From an uncultured Pelagibacteraceae bacterium (GTDB lineage Bacteria; Pseudomonadota; Alphaproteobacteria; Pelagibacterales; Pelagibacteraceae): 64,000 bases of DNA. The stretch spans positions 1 to 64,000 of the forward strand of contig CACLZS010000001.1 in NCBI GenBank assembly GCA_902611465.1. Direction: 5' to 3'. A program made the translations under genes and the position numbers. The notes below the pieces were generated by a model. The model was not told the DNA's origin, searched no databases, and saw nothing but the letters and a program-made list of their open reading frames with translations. Below are positions 27,207 through 35,905 of the stretch, in pieces; position 1 is the first letter of the stretch; each line of letters begins with the position of its first letter.

Positions 27207-27623
27207 ATGTCATTAAAAGGTAGTAAAACAGAGGAAAATTTAAAAGAAGCATTTGCTGGAGAAAGCCAAGCAAATAGAAGATATCTTTATTTTGCTCAAA
27301 AAGCGGATGTTGAAGGCTTTAACGATGTTGCAGCGGTATTTAGATCAACTGCAGAAGGTGAAACTGGACATGCTCATGGCCACTTAGAATATTTAGAAGA
27401 AGTAGGTGATCCAGCAACTGGTAAGCCAATTGGTGAAACAAAAGCCAATCTTGAGTCTGCAATTCAAGGTGAAACACATGAGTACACAGATATGTACCCT
27501 GGAATGGCTAAAACAGCTAGAGACGAAGGTTTTGATGAAATAGCTGATTGGTTTGAGACTTTAGCAAAAGCTGAAAAATCACACGCGGGTAAATTTCAAA
27601 AGACTTTAGAAAGCATCGCTTAA
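27207..27623 (+). CDS. Rubrerythrin-family diiron protein without rubredoxin domain
   Basis: A four-helix ferritin-like diiron protein of 138 residues. The two iron-binding helix pairs show [22 protein letters not shown] with [14 protein letters not shown], and [16 protein letters not shown] with [11 protein letters not shown]. There is no C-terminal rubredoxin (CxxC) domain, so it resembles sulerythrin-type proteins. Members reduce peroxides or handle iron under oxidative stress. It has its own strong promoter and ribosome-binding site and is followed by an Fe-S oxidoreductase and a DUF3501 protein, a recurrent trio. A hairpin separates it from the next gene, probably giving it higher mRNA levels. 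Its electron donor is not known from sequence. Confidence 0.92.
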   Translation: MSLKGSKTEENLKEAFAGESQANRRYLYFAQKADVEGFNDVAAVFRSTAEGETGHAHGHLEYLEEVGDPATGKPIGETKANLESAIQGETHEYTDMYPGMAKTARDEGFDEIADWFETLAKAEKSHAGKFQKTLESIA

Positions 27624-27629
27624 ACAAAA

Positions 27630-27659
27630 TTTGTGGACGAAACCCCTCTCGTCCACAAA
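27630..27659 (+). terminator. Hairpin after rubrerythrin (terminator or processing stem)
   Basis: A perfect 11-bp stem TTTGTGGACGA/TCGTCCACAAA with an 8-nt loop AACCCCTC begins 7 nt after the rubrerythrin stop. A short T5 run follows 6 nt later, which is imperfect for a terminator. It may act as a partial terminator or 3' stabiliser that lets some transcription continue into the Fe-S oxidoreductase. Confidence 0.65.
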
Positions 27660-27681
27660 AACCACATTTTTAAAAAAATCT

Positions 27682-29007
27682 ATGAGTAAAGAAGGCAGCA
27701 CACAAGCACCTACAAGGCACCCATTAAAATTTAGGGATCCAGATTTTATAAATCCTGAAAAAATTGATCAGGAAATGAGAAGAGTATTTGATATCTGTCA
27801 TGGATGTAGAAGATGTTTTAATTTGTGTGACAGTTTTCCAAAATTATTTGATTACATTGATGAAACTGAGGGAGGCGAAGTATCAGATCTTTCAAGTGAT
27901 AAATTTAAACCTGTTGTGGATGCCTGCACTTTATGTGACATGTGTTTTATGACTAAATGTCCATATGTACCACCACACGAATTTGATTTAGATTTTCCAC
28001 ATTTGATGTTGAGATATAGAACGGCTCAAAGAAAAAATGGAGATATATCAAAAACTGCTAACCAATTAACTCAAATTGATCGAAATTCAAAAATAGGAAT
28101 ATTTTTTAGCTTTTTTATAAATTGGATTACCAATGTCAAAAATAAATTTGCTAGAAAAGTTTTAGAATTTTTTACTGGAATAGATAAAAGAGCTATTTTA
28201 CCAAAATATAATAAAGAAACATTTGCAAATTATTTTCAAAAATTTAAAAAAAATATATTACCAAAACATAAAGAAAGAAAAGTTGTAATCTATTCCACTT
28301 GTTTTGTTAACTTTAATAAGAAAAAAACTGGAGAAGCAGCTTTGAAAGTACTGCATCATAATAATGTAGAGGTAGAGCATTCTTATGCAGGTTGTTGTGG
28401 TATGCCTTATCTGGAACAAGCAGATCTAGATCAAGTTACAAAGCAAGCAGAGTTAGTTTCCAGAGAATTAATCAAATATGTTGAAAAAGGTTATAAAGTA
28501 GTAACCTTAACAGCAAGTTGTGGATTGATGTTAAAGTTCGAATGGCCTTTATTGATGCCAAATGATGGGATAATTAAAAAACTTTCTCAAAATACTCTCG
28601 ATATTGATGAATATGTAATGGATATTGCCAACAAAGAAGGGTTGGTAGATGGTTTGAAAGAAATTGATGGAGGAGTAACAGTGCATAATGCTTGTCATGC
28701 TAGAGCACAAAATATGGGTAATAAGGCAAGAGATATGCTTAAATTAATTCCAAATATTAAATTAGATGTTGTTGAGAGATGTGCTGGTCATGGAGGAACC
28801 TTTGGTATTATGAAAGAAACCCATGACATAGCAAATAAAGTGGGCAAAACTACCGCAAGTACTGTTAAAAGAAAAAATAATAAATACATGGCTTCTGATT
28901 GTCCATTAGCCGGCAAACATATTAAACAGTTAGCTGATGATACAAATATTGTTAATGATGAAGCTGTGCACCCAATTGAGATAGTTTCAAAAAGTTATGG
29001 ATTATAA
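27682..29007 (+). CDS. Heterodisulfide-reductase-related Fe-S oxidoreductase (CCG-domain, GlpC-like)
   Basis: The protein has two N-terminal 4Fe-4S ferredoxin motifs (CHGCRRCFNLC and CTLCDMCFMTKCP) followed by two CCG-type cysteine-rich domains. The first holds AGCCGMPYLEQ; the second has CHARAQNMGN and ERCAGHGGTFG, a variant with a single Cys at the CCG position that appears characteristic of this subfamily. Related subunits (GlpC, HdrD) pass electrons to quinones or thiols. The ORF track starts at a TTG inside the upstream hairpin; I use the ATG at 27682 (441 residues). With rubrerythrin and DUF3501 it forms a conserved but poorly understood trio, perhaps supplying electrons to rubrerythrin. 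Confidence 0.85.
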   Translation: MSKEGSTQAPTRHPLKFRDPDFINPEKIDQEMRRVFDICHGCRRCFNLCDSFPKLFDYIDETEGGEVSDLSSDKFKPVVDACTLCDMCFMTKCPYVPPHEFDLDFPHLMLRYRTAQRKNGDISKTANQLTQIDRNSKIGIFFSFFINWITNVKNKFARKVLEFFTGIDKRAILPKYNKETFANYFQKFKKNILPKHKERKVVIYSTCFVNFNKKKTGEAALKVLHHNNVEVEHSYAGCCGMPYLEQADLDQVTKQAELVSRELIKYVEKGYKVVTLTASCGLMLKFEWPLLMPNDGIIKKLSQNTLDIDEYVMDIANKEGLVDGLKEIDGGVTVHNACHARAQNMGNKARDMLKLIPNIKLDVVERCAGHGGTFGIMKETHDIANKVGKTTASTVKRKNNKYMASDCPLAGKHIKQLADDTNIVNDEAVHPIEIVSKSYGL

Positions 29008-29008
29008 A

Positions 29009-29602
29009 ATGTCAAAAGAACAAAAAATTATTACAAAAGATGATCTTCTTCCTTTAGATGCATACACAAAGGTTAGAAGACAAATGAGAAAAGAATTAGT
29101 TCAGTTTAAAAAAAATAGAAGAGTTCTTTTAGGGCCTTATGCAACATTTTATTTTGAATGTTATGAAACAATGATAGCCCAAGTTCAAGAAATGCTTTAC
29201 ATTGAAAAAGGCGGAGACGAACAAGTTGCAGACGAACTTGCGGCTTATAATCCTTTAATCCCTAATGGAAAAGAATTAGTTGCCACTTTAATGTTTGAGA
29301 TAGACAATCCAATTATTAGAGCAGAGTTTCTTGGAAAGTTAGGTGGAGTAGAAAATAATATATTTATTAAAGTTGGGGACGAAAAAATTTATGCAGTTCC
29401 AGAAATGGATGTTGATAGAACTTCAGAGGATGGAAAAGCATCTTCAGTTCAATTCATACATTTTAAATTTTCAGATGATCAAGTAAATAAGTTCAAAGAC
29501 CAAAATAATTCAATTGAAGTAGGTATTGATCATAAAGAATACTCACACACAACTAAATTTTCGGAAGATAATATTAAAGCTCTTTCTGCAGACTTTAATT
29601 AA
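29009..29602 (+). CDS. DUF3501 family protein
   Basis: A soluble, acidic protein of about 197 residues with KITKDDLLPLDAYTKVRRQMRKEL-type N-terminal sequence. RVLLGPYATFYFECYETMIAQVQEML in the first third identifies DUF3501. The function is unknown. It regularly follows a rubrerythrin and a CCG Fe-S oxidoreductase, so a role in the same redox or peroxide pathway is likely. The ATG at 29009 is 1 nt after the upstream stop; an alternative ATG at 28997 would overlap it by 11 nt. Its 3' end overlaps the convergent SH3 gene by 8 nt. Confidence 0.8.
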   Translation: MSKEQKIITKDDLLPLDAYTKVRRQMRKELVQFKKNRRVLLGPYATFYFECYETMIAQVQEMLYIEKGGDEQVADELAAYNPLIPNGKELVATLMFEIDNPIIRAEFLGKLGGVENNIFIKVGDEKIYAVPEMDVDRTSEDGKASSVQFIHFKFSDDQVNKFKDQNNSIEVGIDHKEYSHTTKFSEDNIKALSADFN

Positions 29603-30050
29603 CGATACCCCAAATTTTGTCATCTTTCAAAATCCAACCTGAGTAATCGCCCGAACTTATATTACACCATTTTTCTTCGCATTTAATAACTTTTAAAAGA
29701 CGACCCTTATCCAACTTTGCCAATGGTTTTGAATATTTCGTAGGTTTTCTAAATAGAATTTTTTCAGATTTGGTGATTATAGAACGTGAATTCCTCAATT
29801 GTGAAATATGGATCCAACCACTATTTTTTTTATGATCAATAACTCTTCTGAAATTTTCTTTTTTATCGATTACTTTTAGAGGTAATTCTATCTTTCTATA
29901 AACATATTTAATTGGATAATCAAAGCTTGGACCGTATCTAACATTTACTTTTTTATTTTTTAACATCAGAAAATAATTATTTTCTTGAGCGAACGACGAA
30001 AATGGTAAAAGAAAAAAAAATGAAAGTATTAAATATTTTCGCATATACAT
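29595..30050 (-). CDS. Exported bacterial SH3-domain protein
   Basis: A 151-residue protein with a signal peptide (LILSFFFLLPFSSFA-QE) and two SH3b-like segments. The first is KKVNVRYGPSFDYPIKYVY ... SGWIHISQL; the second is KILFRKPTKYSKPLAKLDKGRLLKVIKCEEKWCNIS. This layout matches alphaproteobacterial SH3 proteins of unknown detailed role, probably periplasmic and possibly peptidoglycan-interacting. The start could be the first Met or the Met at 30044. It overlaps the 3' end of the adenylyltransferase gene, suggesting co-transcription. Confidence 0.8.
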   Translation of the reverse strand: MYMRKYLILSFFFLLPFSSFAQENNYFLMLKNKKVNVRYGPSFDYPIKYVYRKIELPLKVIDKKENFRRVIDHKKNSGWIHISQLRNSRSIITKSEKILFRKPTKYSKPLAKLDKGRLLKVIKCEEKWCNISSGDYSGWILKDDKIWGIVN

Positions 30051-30778
30051 TCTTTTCTTTTTCTAAATAATACTTTTCTAAATTTAAGATTTAATAAATC
30101 TATTATTAAAATATGGGAATTTAAATTTTTACCAACATTTAAAATTGCCTTCAGAACCTCATTGGCTTGTAGGCTACCCGTAATAACTGCCGTTGATCCC
30201 AATATACCATCTGTTTCACAATCCAAAACTCCTTCTGCTGGTTCTCCTTGGTAGAAACATTTTAAACAGGGACTTTTCTTTAAATTAAAATCAAATGTAA
30301 AAATATGTCCTTCAAATTTACTTATAGCTCCAATAATAAGTTTTTTTTTATATTTTAACGAAAATTTATTTAAAAGAAATTTTGCTTTAAAATTGTCTGT
30401 ACCATCAACAATAACATCATATTGTTTAAGAATTTTTCCTAAATTTTTATCTTCTGCTTTAACTCTATATATTTTTACTTTTACTTCTTTATTAATTTTA
30501 TTAATTTTTTTTTTTAAAATATTAACTTTATATTTTCCAACATCATCAGAGGTGAACATAACTTGTCGATGTAAATTTGATATAGTCACTTTATCATGGT
30601 CCATTATCCCAATTTTGCCAATACCTGCTCTTGAAAGTAAATCAATCACTGGTGATCCTAAACCACCACATCCAACAACTAGAACTTTGGAATTTTGAAT
30701 TTTTTTTTGACCTAAAACCCCAACTTTTTTTAAAATAATCTGTCTTGAATATCGCTCGAGGTCTTTGTTACTAAACAT
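30029..30778 (-). CDS. ThiF/MoeB/HesA-family sulfur-carrier adenylyltransferase
   Basis: E1-like enzyme that adenylates the C-terminal glycine of a ubiquitin-like sulfur carrier (ThiS or MoaD). The 249 residues contain RYSRQIILKKVG, the nucleotide-binding VVGCGGLGSPVIDLLSRAGIGKIGIMDHD and SNLHRQVMF. Zinc is bound by CLKC near residue 165 and a C-terminal CIC. The catalytic cysteine may be the one in VLDCETDG. Neither thiS nor moaD is nearby, so thiamine versus molybdopterin cannot be decided from this window. It ends a minus-strand run ubiE-ubiB-coaBC-dut, starting 3 nt after dut. Confidence 0.87.
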   Translation of the reverse strand: MFSNKDLERYSRQIILKKVGVLGQKKIQNSKVLVVGCGGLGSPVIDLLSRAGIGKIGIMDHDKVTISNLHRQVMFTSDDVGKYKVNILKKKINKINKEVKVKIYRVKAEDKNLGKILKQYDVIVDGTDNFKAKFLLNKFSLKYKKKLIIGAISKFEGHIFTFDFNLKKSPCLKCFYQGEPAEGVLDCETDGILGSTAVITGSLQANEVLKAILNVGKNLNSHILIIDLLNLKFRKVLFRKRKECICENI

Positions 30779-30781
30779 TTA

Positions 30782-31219
30782 CTATTTACCAGTAGATCCA
30801 AATCCTCCAGACCCTCTGATTGTCTCTGGTAATTCGTTTGTTTCTTCAATTTCTACTTTTAAAATAGGCATTAAAACCATTTGAGCAACTCTATCTTCAT
30901 CATTGACAGTAAATTCACTTTTACCATGGTTAAATAAAATAATCTTTAGTTCTCCTCTATAATCACTGTCAATTGTGCCTGGTGTATTAAGTACACTTAT
31001 ACTTGATTTTGCAGCAAGACCCGATCTCGGTCTAATTTGAACCTCTGTATCCTCAGGAATTGCAATTGCAATACCTGTTGGTATCAATTTTGATTCATTT
31101 GGTTTGATTGTAACTGGCTTATCTAAACATGCCATCAGATCCATACCTGAAGATCCGCTAGTTTTATAACTTGGGAGTTTTGCTTTTTGGTTAAGTCTCT
31201 TAAATAAAACTTTTACCAT
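30782..31219 (-). CDS. dut: dUTP diphosphatase
   Basis: Trimeric dUTPase that keeps uracil out of DNA and supplies dUMP. The 145 residues contain the family motifs SGMDLMACLD, RPRSGLAAK, GTIDSDYRGELKIILFNHG, DRVAQMVL and the C-terminal GSGGFGSTGK. It starts 3 nt after coaBC, a coaBC-dut pairing seen in many bacteria. Confidence 0.97.
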   Translation of the reverse strand: MVKVLFKRLNQKAKLPSYKTSGSSGMDLMACLDKPVTIKPNESKLIPTGIAIAIPEDTEVQIRPRSGLAAKSSISVLNTPGTIDSDYRGELKIILFNHGKSEFTVNDEDRVAQMVLMPILKVEIEETNELPETIRGSGGFGSTGK

Positions 31220-31222
31220 TAC

Positions 31223-32413
31223 TTAATTAAGCTCAGAGATAACTCTATCCACTATCTCAGATGCTATTAATGACTTTTTCTTTTTTAGTAATTTTTCACT
31301 TTCTTTATTTTTATAAAATATAGAAACCTCATTATCATCAGAGTCAAAACCTATTGTTTTATCGGAAATATCGTTTGCAATAATCCAATCACAATTTTTT
31401 TGGTCTAATTTTCTCTTTGAATTTATTTCAAGATTTTGTGATTCTGCTGCAAATCCAATTGTAATCTTTGGTCTAAGTGAATTATGATTTGATATGTTTG
31501 ATAAAATATCAATATTTTTTTCTAACTTAAGATCCAAATTTTCACTTTTTTTAATTTTTTCACTATTGATCTCTTTAACTTTAAAATCTGCTACTGCTGC
31601 ATTAAAAATAGCAACATCAGTTGGTAGATTTCTGAGAGTTTCCCTAAACATTTCTTCTGCAGTTTTAACTGAAATAAATTTAACTCCCTCAACTGGGTCT
31701 AAATTTGTTTCTCCAGAAATAAGTGTAGTTTCAAAACCATTATCTCTTAATGATTTAGCAATTTCATAACCTTGTTTTCCACTTGATCTATTAGTTATAA
31801 ATCTTACTGGATCTATAAACTCTTTAGTAGGTCCAGCTGTAACTAATGCCTTATATTTTTTATTTTTTTCAATATTCTTAAAATAATTTTCTATTGTTTC
31901 TAATATATATGATGGTTCTGACATTTTGCCTTTTCCATACTCTCCACAAGCCATATCCCCAATTTCAGGGCCAATTATCTTATAACCGTAACTTTTTAAT
32001 TTTGATAAATTATCTTTAGTTGATTTGTGTTCCCACATTCTTACATTCATAGCTGGGACCAAAAACACCTGTTTATCAGATGCTAAAACGACAGTGCTAG
32101 CTAGGTCGTCGGTTAAACCATAACTTAATTTTGAGATTGTATTTGCTGTTGCAGGCACAATTAAAATTAAATCTGCCCATCTAGAAAGTGAAATATGATC
32201 CATTTCAGCTTCATTTTCTGCACTGAATATGTCTTCATACACTTTTTCCTGCGAAAGAGATGAAATAGACAGAGGTGTTACAAAGTTTTTACCGCTCTTT
32301 GTAAGTATTGTTTTAATACTCACATCTCTCTTTTTTAAACCTCTTATCACTTCTAAGCTTTTGTAAGCAGATATTCCACCACATATGATTAGAAGTATTT
32401 TTTTATTTTTCAT
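31223..32413 (-). CDS. coaBC: Bifunctional phosphopantothenoylcysteine decarboxylase/phosphopantothenate-cysteine ligase CoaBC
   Basis: Two steps of coenzyme A synthesis. The flavin-dependent decarboxylase CoaC (about residues 1-185) shows IICGGISAYKSLE, the PATANTISKL segment, VPAMNVRMWEH and IGDMACGEYGKGKM. The ligase CoaB (about 190-395) shows VTAGPTKEFIDPVRFITNRSSGKQGYEIA and IFNAAVADF. The CoA made feeds the acyl-CoA and acetoacetyl-CoA synthetases and pyruvate dehydrogenase encoded later in the window. It lies 8 nt after ubiB on the minus strand. Confidence 0.97.
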   Translation of the reverse strand: MKNKKILLIICGGISAYKSLEVIRGLKKRDVSIKTILTKSGKNFVTPLSISSLSQEKVYEDIFSAENEAEMDHISLSRWADLILIVPATANTISKLSYGLTDDLASTVVLASDKQVFLVPAMNVRMWEHKSTKDNLSKLKSYGYKIIGPEIGDMACGEYGKGKMSEPSYILETIENYFKNIEKNKKYKALVTAGPTKEFIDPVRFITNRSSGKQGYEIAKSLRDNGFETTLISGETNLDPVEGVKFISVKTAEEMFRETLRNLPTDVAIFNAAVADFKVKEINSEKIKKSENLDLKLEKNIDILSNISNHNSLRPKITIGFAAESQNLEINSKRKLDQKNCDWIIANDISDKTIGFDSDDNEVSIFYKNKESEKLLKKKKSLIASEIVDRVISELN

Positions 32414-32421
32414 GAGAAGAA

Positions 32422-33990
32422 TTAAAATACCAATAGGGTTAAAATTACAAGAGATAATAAGCCAATAATAGACTGGTTTCTAAATGACTTCATTTCTTCT
32501 TTTTTAGTGTTTAATTCATTATATGAGTTTGAATTTTGGGGTATTTGACCACTTGCAAGGTAATTAAGAGCTTGGTTTGCTTTATCCATTACTTCAGGTA
32601 AATTTGGAAGACGTTTTAATACTTCCATAGAGTCTTTTAATGTTTCATTAATTGAATTTATAGGATCTTTAGTTTCTTTTAGCCATTTTTCTAGAACAGG
32701 TTTAGATGTTTCCCAAATGTTTGTTTCAGGGTTTAATCTTCTTGCAACTCCCTCAACTACTACCATTGTTTTTTGTAACATAAGTAACTGAGGTTGGGTT
32801 TGCATATTAAATTTTTCGGTAACGTCAAAAAGTTGTTTTAGTAGCTTACCACCTGAAATATTTTTTATAGAGTGTCCAAAAATTGGTTCACCAATTGATC
32901 TTAATGCTTGAGCAAGGTCATTAACAGGTACATTATTTGGGACTAGTCCTGCTGCAAGATGCACCTCTGCAACTTTTTTATAATCCCTTTGTATAAAACC
33001 AAATAAAATCTCAGCTAGAAATCTTTTACTTACGTTATCTAGCCTTCCCATGATACCAAAATCTATAGGCACAATTTGACCACTTTCATTTACAAAAATA
33101 TTTCCTTGATGCATATCTGCATGAAAAAAACCATCCCTTACTGCATGCCTTAAGAAATGTTGAATTATATCAGTAGCAATTTTTTTTGTATCAATTGATC
33201 TTTTCTCAAGCTCTTCTGTCTCTCTAATAGAAACACCATCAATCCAATCAAGTGTCATTATGTTTTCACTTGTATAATCCCAATAGATCTTGGGAACTTC
33301 AAAACCTGCATCATTTTTGGTATTTTCTGCATATTCGTTAGCTGCGGCGGCTTCAAATCTTAAATCCATCTCAAGACTGGTAATTTCTTTCAATAAAAAT
33401 ACCACCTCAACTAGCTTTAATCGTTTAGTTTTTTTGATAAATGACTCAATGATATAGGCAAAAAGCATCAAAGCATCTACTTCTTCATTAAAAATTTTTT
33501 TAATATCTGGTCTTAATATTTTTATTGCTACGTTTTTAATAACCCCATTATCGTTAATTTGAGCTTTATGTACTTGTGCAATTGAGGCGGCTGCAACTGG
33601 TTCACTTATATTAATTATTGAATTATATAGTTCATCACCTAAATCTTTTTTAATCATTTCTTTCGCTTTTGATTGTGAAAAAGGTGGAAGTTTATCTTGT
33701 AAATTTTCTAACTCCTTTGATAATTTATCTCCTATGATATCTGGCCTTGTTGCTAGAAACTGGCCGAGTTTAATAAAAGTTGTACCCATAGATGCTAATG
33801 AATTAGATAATTTTTCGCCTTCACTTAAATTATCAAATGACACATCTTTTTTAGTAAAGGATAGGGAAAGTAATTTAAATATTACACTTATTAGTAAAGG
33901 TGGTTTATTAAATTTTGATAAAATACTTAAAACATCAGATTTAGCGAGTTTTTTACCGAGTTTAAATAATGTAATTAATCTTTTGAACAT
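32422..33990 (-). CDS. ubiB: Ubiquinone biosynthesis accessory kinase-like protein UbiB
   Basis: Atypical protein-kinase-like ATPase needed for ubiquinone synthesis. It contains the KxGQ-type segment FIKLGQFLATRPDI, AAASIAQVHKA, the catalytic-loop FFHADMHQGNIF and the metal-binding PIDFGIMGRL. The C-terminus is a hydrophobic anchor (SIIGLLSLVILTLLVF). I place the start at the ATG at 33990, whose first base overlaps the ubiE stop (TAATG), giving 522 residues; the ORF track uses an ATG 12 nt further upstream. Works with UbiE and the Coq7 hydroxylase at 44 kb. Confidence 0.95.
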   Translation of the reverse strand: MFKRLITLFKLGKKLAKSDVLSILSKFNKPPLLISVIFKLLSLSFTKKDVSFDNLSEGEKLSNSLASMGTTFIKLGQFLATRPDIIGDKLSKELENLQDKLPPFSQSKAKEMIKKDLGDELYNSIINISEPVAAASIAQVHKAQINDNGVIKNVAIKILRPDIKKIFNEEVDALMLFAYIIESFIKKTKRLKLVEVVFLLKEITSLEMDLRFEAAAANEYAENTKNDAGFEVPKIYWDYTSENIMTLDWIDGVSIRETEELEKRSIDTKKIATDIIQHFLRHAVRDGFFHADMHQGNIFVNESGQIVPIDFGIMGRLDNVSKRFLAEILFGFIQRDYKKVAEVHLAAGLVPNNVPVNDLAQALRSIGEPIFGHSIKNISGGKLLKQLFDVTEKFNMQTQPQLLMLQKTMVVVEGVARRLNPETNIWETSKPVLEKWLKETKDPINSINETLKDSMEVLKRLPNLPEVMDKANQALNYLASGQIPQNSNSYNELNTKKEEMKSFRNQSIIGLLSLVILTLLVF

Positions 33991-34694
33991 TATATTTTCC
34001 AACCAGAATGAATAGCAACTATTCCACCAGTTAAATTTCTATATGAACAATTTTTAAAATTATTTTGTTTCATTAAATCTATCAATTCTTCCTGATTTAC
34101 AAATTCTTCTATACTTTTAGTCAAATATTCATAAGGGTCTTTATCACCAACAACTGCTTTCCCTATGTGAGGAATTAATTTCGAGTAATTTTTGTATAAA
34201 AAGTCTAAATTGGAATTTTGAATTTTTGAAAATTCTAAACACATATATCTCCCACCTGGTTTAAGAACTCTATAGGCTTCTAATAAAGATTTATCTAAAT
34301 TTTTTGTATTTCGTAAGCCAAAACTAATTGTATAAAAATCAAAAGTGTCATTTTCGAATGGTAAATTTTCTGCCTCTGCAACAACCCATTTTATATTTTT
34401 ATATTTACTTAGTCTTTTTTTTCCTTTTTCAATCATTTTGTTATTCGAATCTGAAGATGTAATTTCACCATCCTTATCTGTATAATCTAAAAATAATTTG
34501 CCTAAATCGCCAGTGCCACAAGCAACATCTAAATACTTTTTGTCTTTCGTTGGATTCATCCAATTCATGAGGTTTTTTTTCCAAAGTCTATGAATTCCAA
34601 ATGACATAAAATCGTTCATCAAATCGTATTTATCGTAAACCTTATTAAATACTCCTTCCACGAGTCCTGCTTTATTTTGAAGATTTTGTTGCAT
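33990..34694 (-). CDS. ubiE: Ubiquinone/menaquinone C-methyltransferase UbiE
   Basis: SAM-dependent C-methyltransferase of quinone biosynthesis. The 234 residues contain VFNKVYDKYDLMNDFMSFGIHRLWK, the SAM-binding LDVACGTGDLG, FYTISFGLRNT and YMCLEFSKI, all UbiE signatures. It is divergent from mutM with a 33-nt gap and coupled to ubiB. This ubiE-ubiB pair beside mutM and dnaA is a conserved alphaproteobacterial arrangement near the chromosome origin. Confidence 0.97.
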   Translation of the reverse strand: MQQNLQNKAGLVEGVFNKVYDKYDLMNDFMSFGIHRLWKKNLMNWMNPTKDKKYLDVACGTGDLGKLFLDYTDKDGEITSSDSNNKMIEKGKKRLSKYKNIKWVVAEAENLPFENDTFDFYTISFGLRNTKNLDKSLLEAYRVLKPGGRYMCLEFSKIQNSNLDFLYKNYSKLIPHIGKAVVGDKDPYEYLTKSIEEFVNQEELIDLMKQNNFKNCSYRNLTGGIVAIHSGWKI

Positions 34695-34727
34695 ATAAAT
34701 TATATTAAAACACTAATATAGTATTAA

Positions 34728-35594
34728 ATGCCTGAATTACCAGAAGTAGAAATTGTCAGACAATCTTTAAATAAGAGTATTACAGGAAAGATTATTAAAA
34801 GCATATTAATAAAAAATAGAAATTTGAGGTTTAAGATCCCGAAAAACTTTGAAAAAAAAATAGTAAAAAAAAAAATTATTAAAGTAGATAGGTTTTCAAA
34901 ACACTTAATACTTAAATTTGAGGATAACTCCAATTTAATGATACACCTTGGGATGTCAGGAACTATTCATCTAATTAACAAATCTAGTGAAAATAATTCT
35001 ATAACAAATACAAGCTTTTATCATTCTCCATTATTACCCAAAAAGCATAATCATGTAGAAATGAAAATAGATAATTTAAAGTTAATTTATAATGACCCAA
35101 GAAGATTTGGCTATTTTTCCTATTTTAAAAATAATAAACAGATAAATAACAACTTTAAAAAATACGGACCAGAACCTTTTGATCCTTTATTTGATAAGAA
35201 TTATATTTTTAATTATTTTAAAAATAAAAAAAAAAATATTAAGAATTTTTTAATTGATCAAAAATTTGTTTCAGGAATCGGCAATATTTATGCTAGTGAA
35301 ATACTATTTTTATGTAAGATTTTACCATCTAAAGAAGTAAGTTTGCTCAGTTTAAATGATTGCAAAAGAATTTCACATTATTCTAAACTAGTTTTGCAAA
35401 AAGCAATTGATAAAGGAGGATCAAGTATCAGAGATTTTATTAATATAAGTGGAAATCAAGGTTCTTTTCAAAAAAATTTTAATGTTTATCAAAGAGAAAA
35501 TAAAAAATGTTTAAAATACAATTGTAAGGGAACAATACATAAAAAATTTATTTCAAATAGGTCTAGTTTTTTTTGTAATTTATGTCAAAAATAA
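34728..35594 (+). CDS. mutM: Formamidopyrimidine-DNA glycosylase MutM (Fpg)
   Basis: Base-excision repair enzyme for 8-oxoguanine and formamidopyrimidines. The N-terminal PELPEVEIVRQ supplies the catalytic Pro and Glu. FSKHLILKF carries the conserved Lys, MIHLGMSGT and YNDPRRFGYF are diagnostic, and the helix-two-turn-helix DQKFVSGIGNIYASEILF follows. The C-terminal zinc finger is present but irregular: the first pair is CLKYNC (Cx4C rather than Cx2C) and the second CNLC. The 288 residues are within the usual range. Divergent from ubiE and just upstream of rpsT. Confidence 0.96.
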   Translation: MPELPEVEIVRQSLNKSITGKIIKSILIKNRNLRFKIPKNFEKKIVKKKIIKVDRFSKHLILKFEDNSNLMIHLGMSGTIHLINKSSENNSITNTSFYHSPLLPKKHNHVEMKIDNLKLIYNDPRRFGYFSYFKNNKQINNNFKKYGPEPFDPLFDKNYIFNYFKNKKKNIKNFLIDQKFVSGIGNIYASEILFLCKILPSKEVSLLSLNDCKRISHYSKLVLQKAIDKGGSSIRDFINISGNQGSFQKNFNVYQRENKKCLKYNCKGTIHKKFISNRSSFFCNLCQK

Positions 35595-35606
35595 ACAATA
35601 ATTGTA

Positions 35607-35635
35607 TTGACCGGATCAATATCTGAAGATATACA
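35607..35635 (+). promoter_or_regulatory. Promoter of rpsT with very short leader
   Basis: TTGACC (35607-35612) and TATACA (35630-35635) are 17 nt apart, a near-consensus sigma70 promoter. The predicted start of transcription is about 3 nt before the rpsT ATG at 35645, so the message would be leaderless or nearly so. No Shine-Dalgarno sequence is visible. Confidence 0.6.
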
Positions 35636-35644
35636 CTCACGCTT

Positions 35645-35905
35645 ATGGCCAATACTAAATCAGCAATTAAACGTACTAGAAAAATTAAAAGGCAAACAGC
35701 TGTTAATAGATCTAGAAAGAGTCGATATAAAAGTGCATTGAAAAAAATGAACTCTATAATTGAAAAAAAGGATAAAAAAGAAGCTTTGGCCTTTCTACCG
35801 AAGCTAAATTCAGAATTGATGTCAATTGCAAAAACAGGAATCATCAAAAGACAAAACGCCTCAAGAAACGTATCCAGAATTACAAAAAAAATTAATTCTC
35901 TCTAA
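35645..35905 (+). CDS. rpsT: 30S ribosomal protein S20
   Basis: Small basic 16S-rRNA-binding protein of 86 residues, the normal size. It has ANTKSAIKRTRKIKRQTAVNRSRKSRYKS at the N-terminus and a C-terminal helix ending KTGIIKRQNASRNVSRITKKI, both typical of S20. It is preceded by its own promoter and followed by a 268-nt non-coding stretch before dnaA. Position between mutM and dnaA is conserved among alphaproteobacteria. Confidence 0.97.
   Translation: MANTKSAIKRTRKIKRQTAVNRSRKSRYKSALKKMNSIIEKKDKKEALAFLPKLNSELMSIAKTGIIKRQNASRNVSRITKKINSL

Noticed and set aside
27631-27681. N-terminal extension of the Fe-S oxidoreductase from a TTG codon
   Set aside because: The extra codons consist of the rubrerythrin hairpin; the ATG at 27682 begins the protein sensibly.
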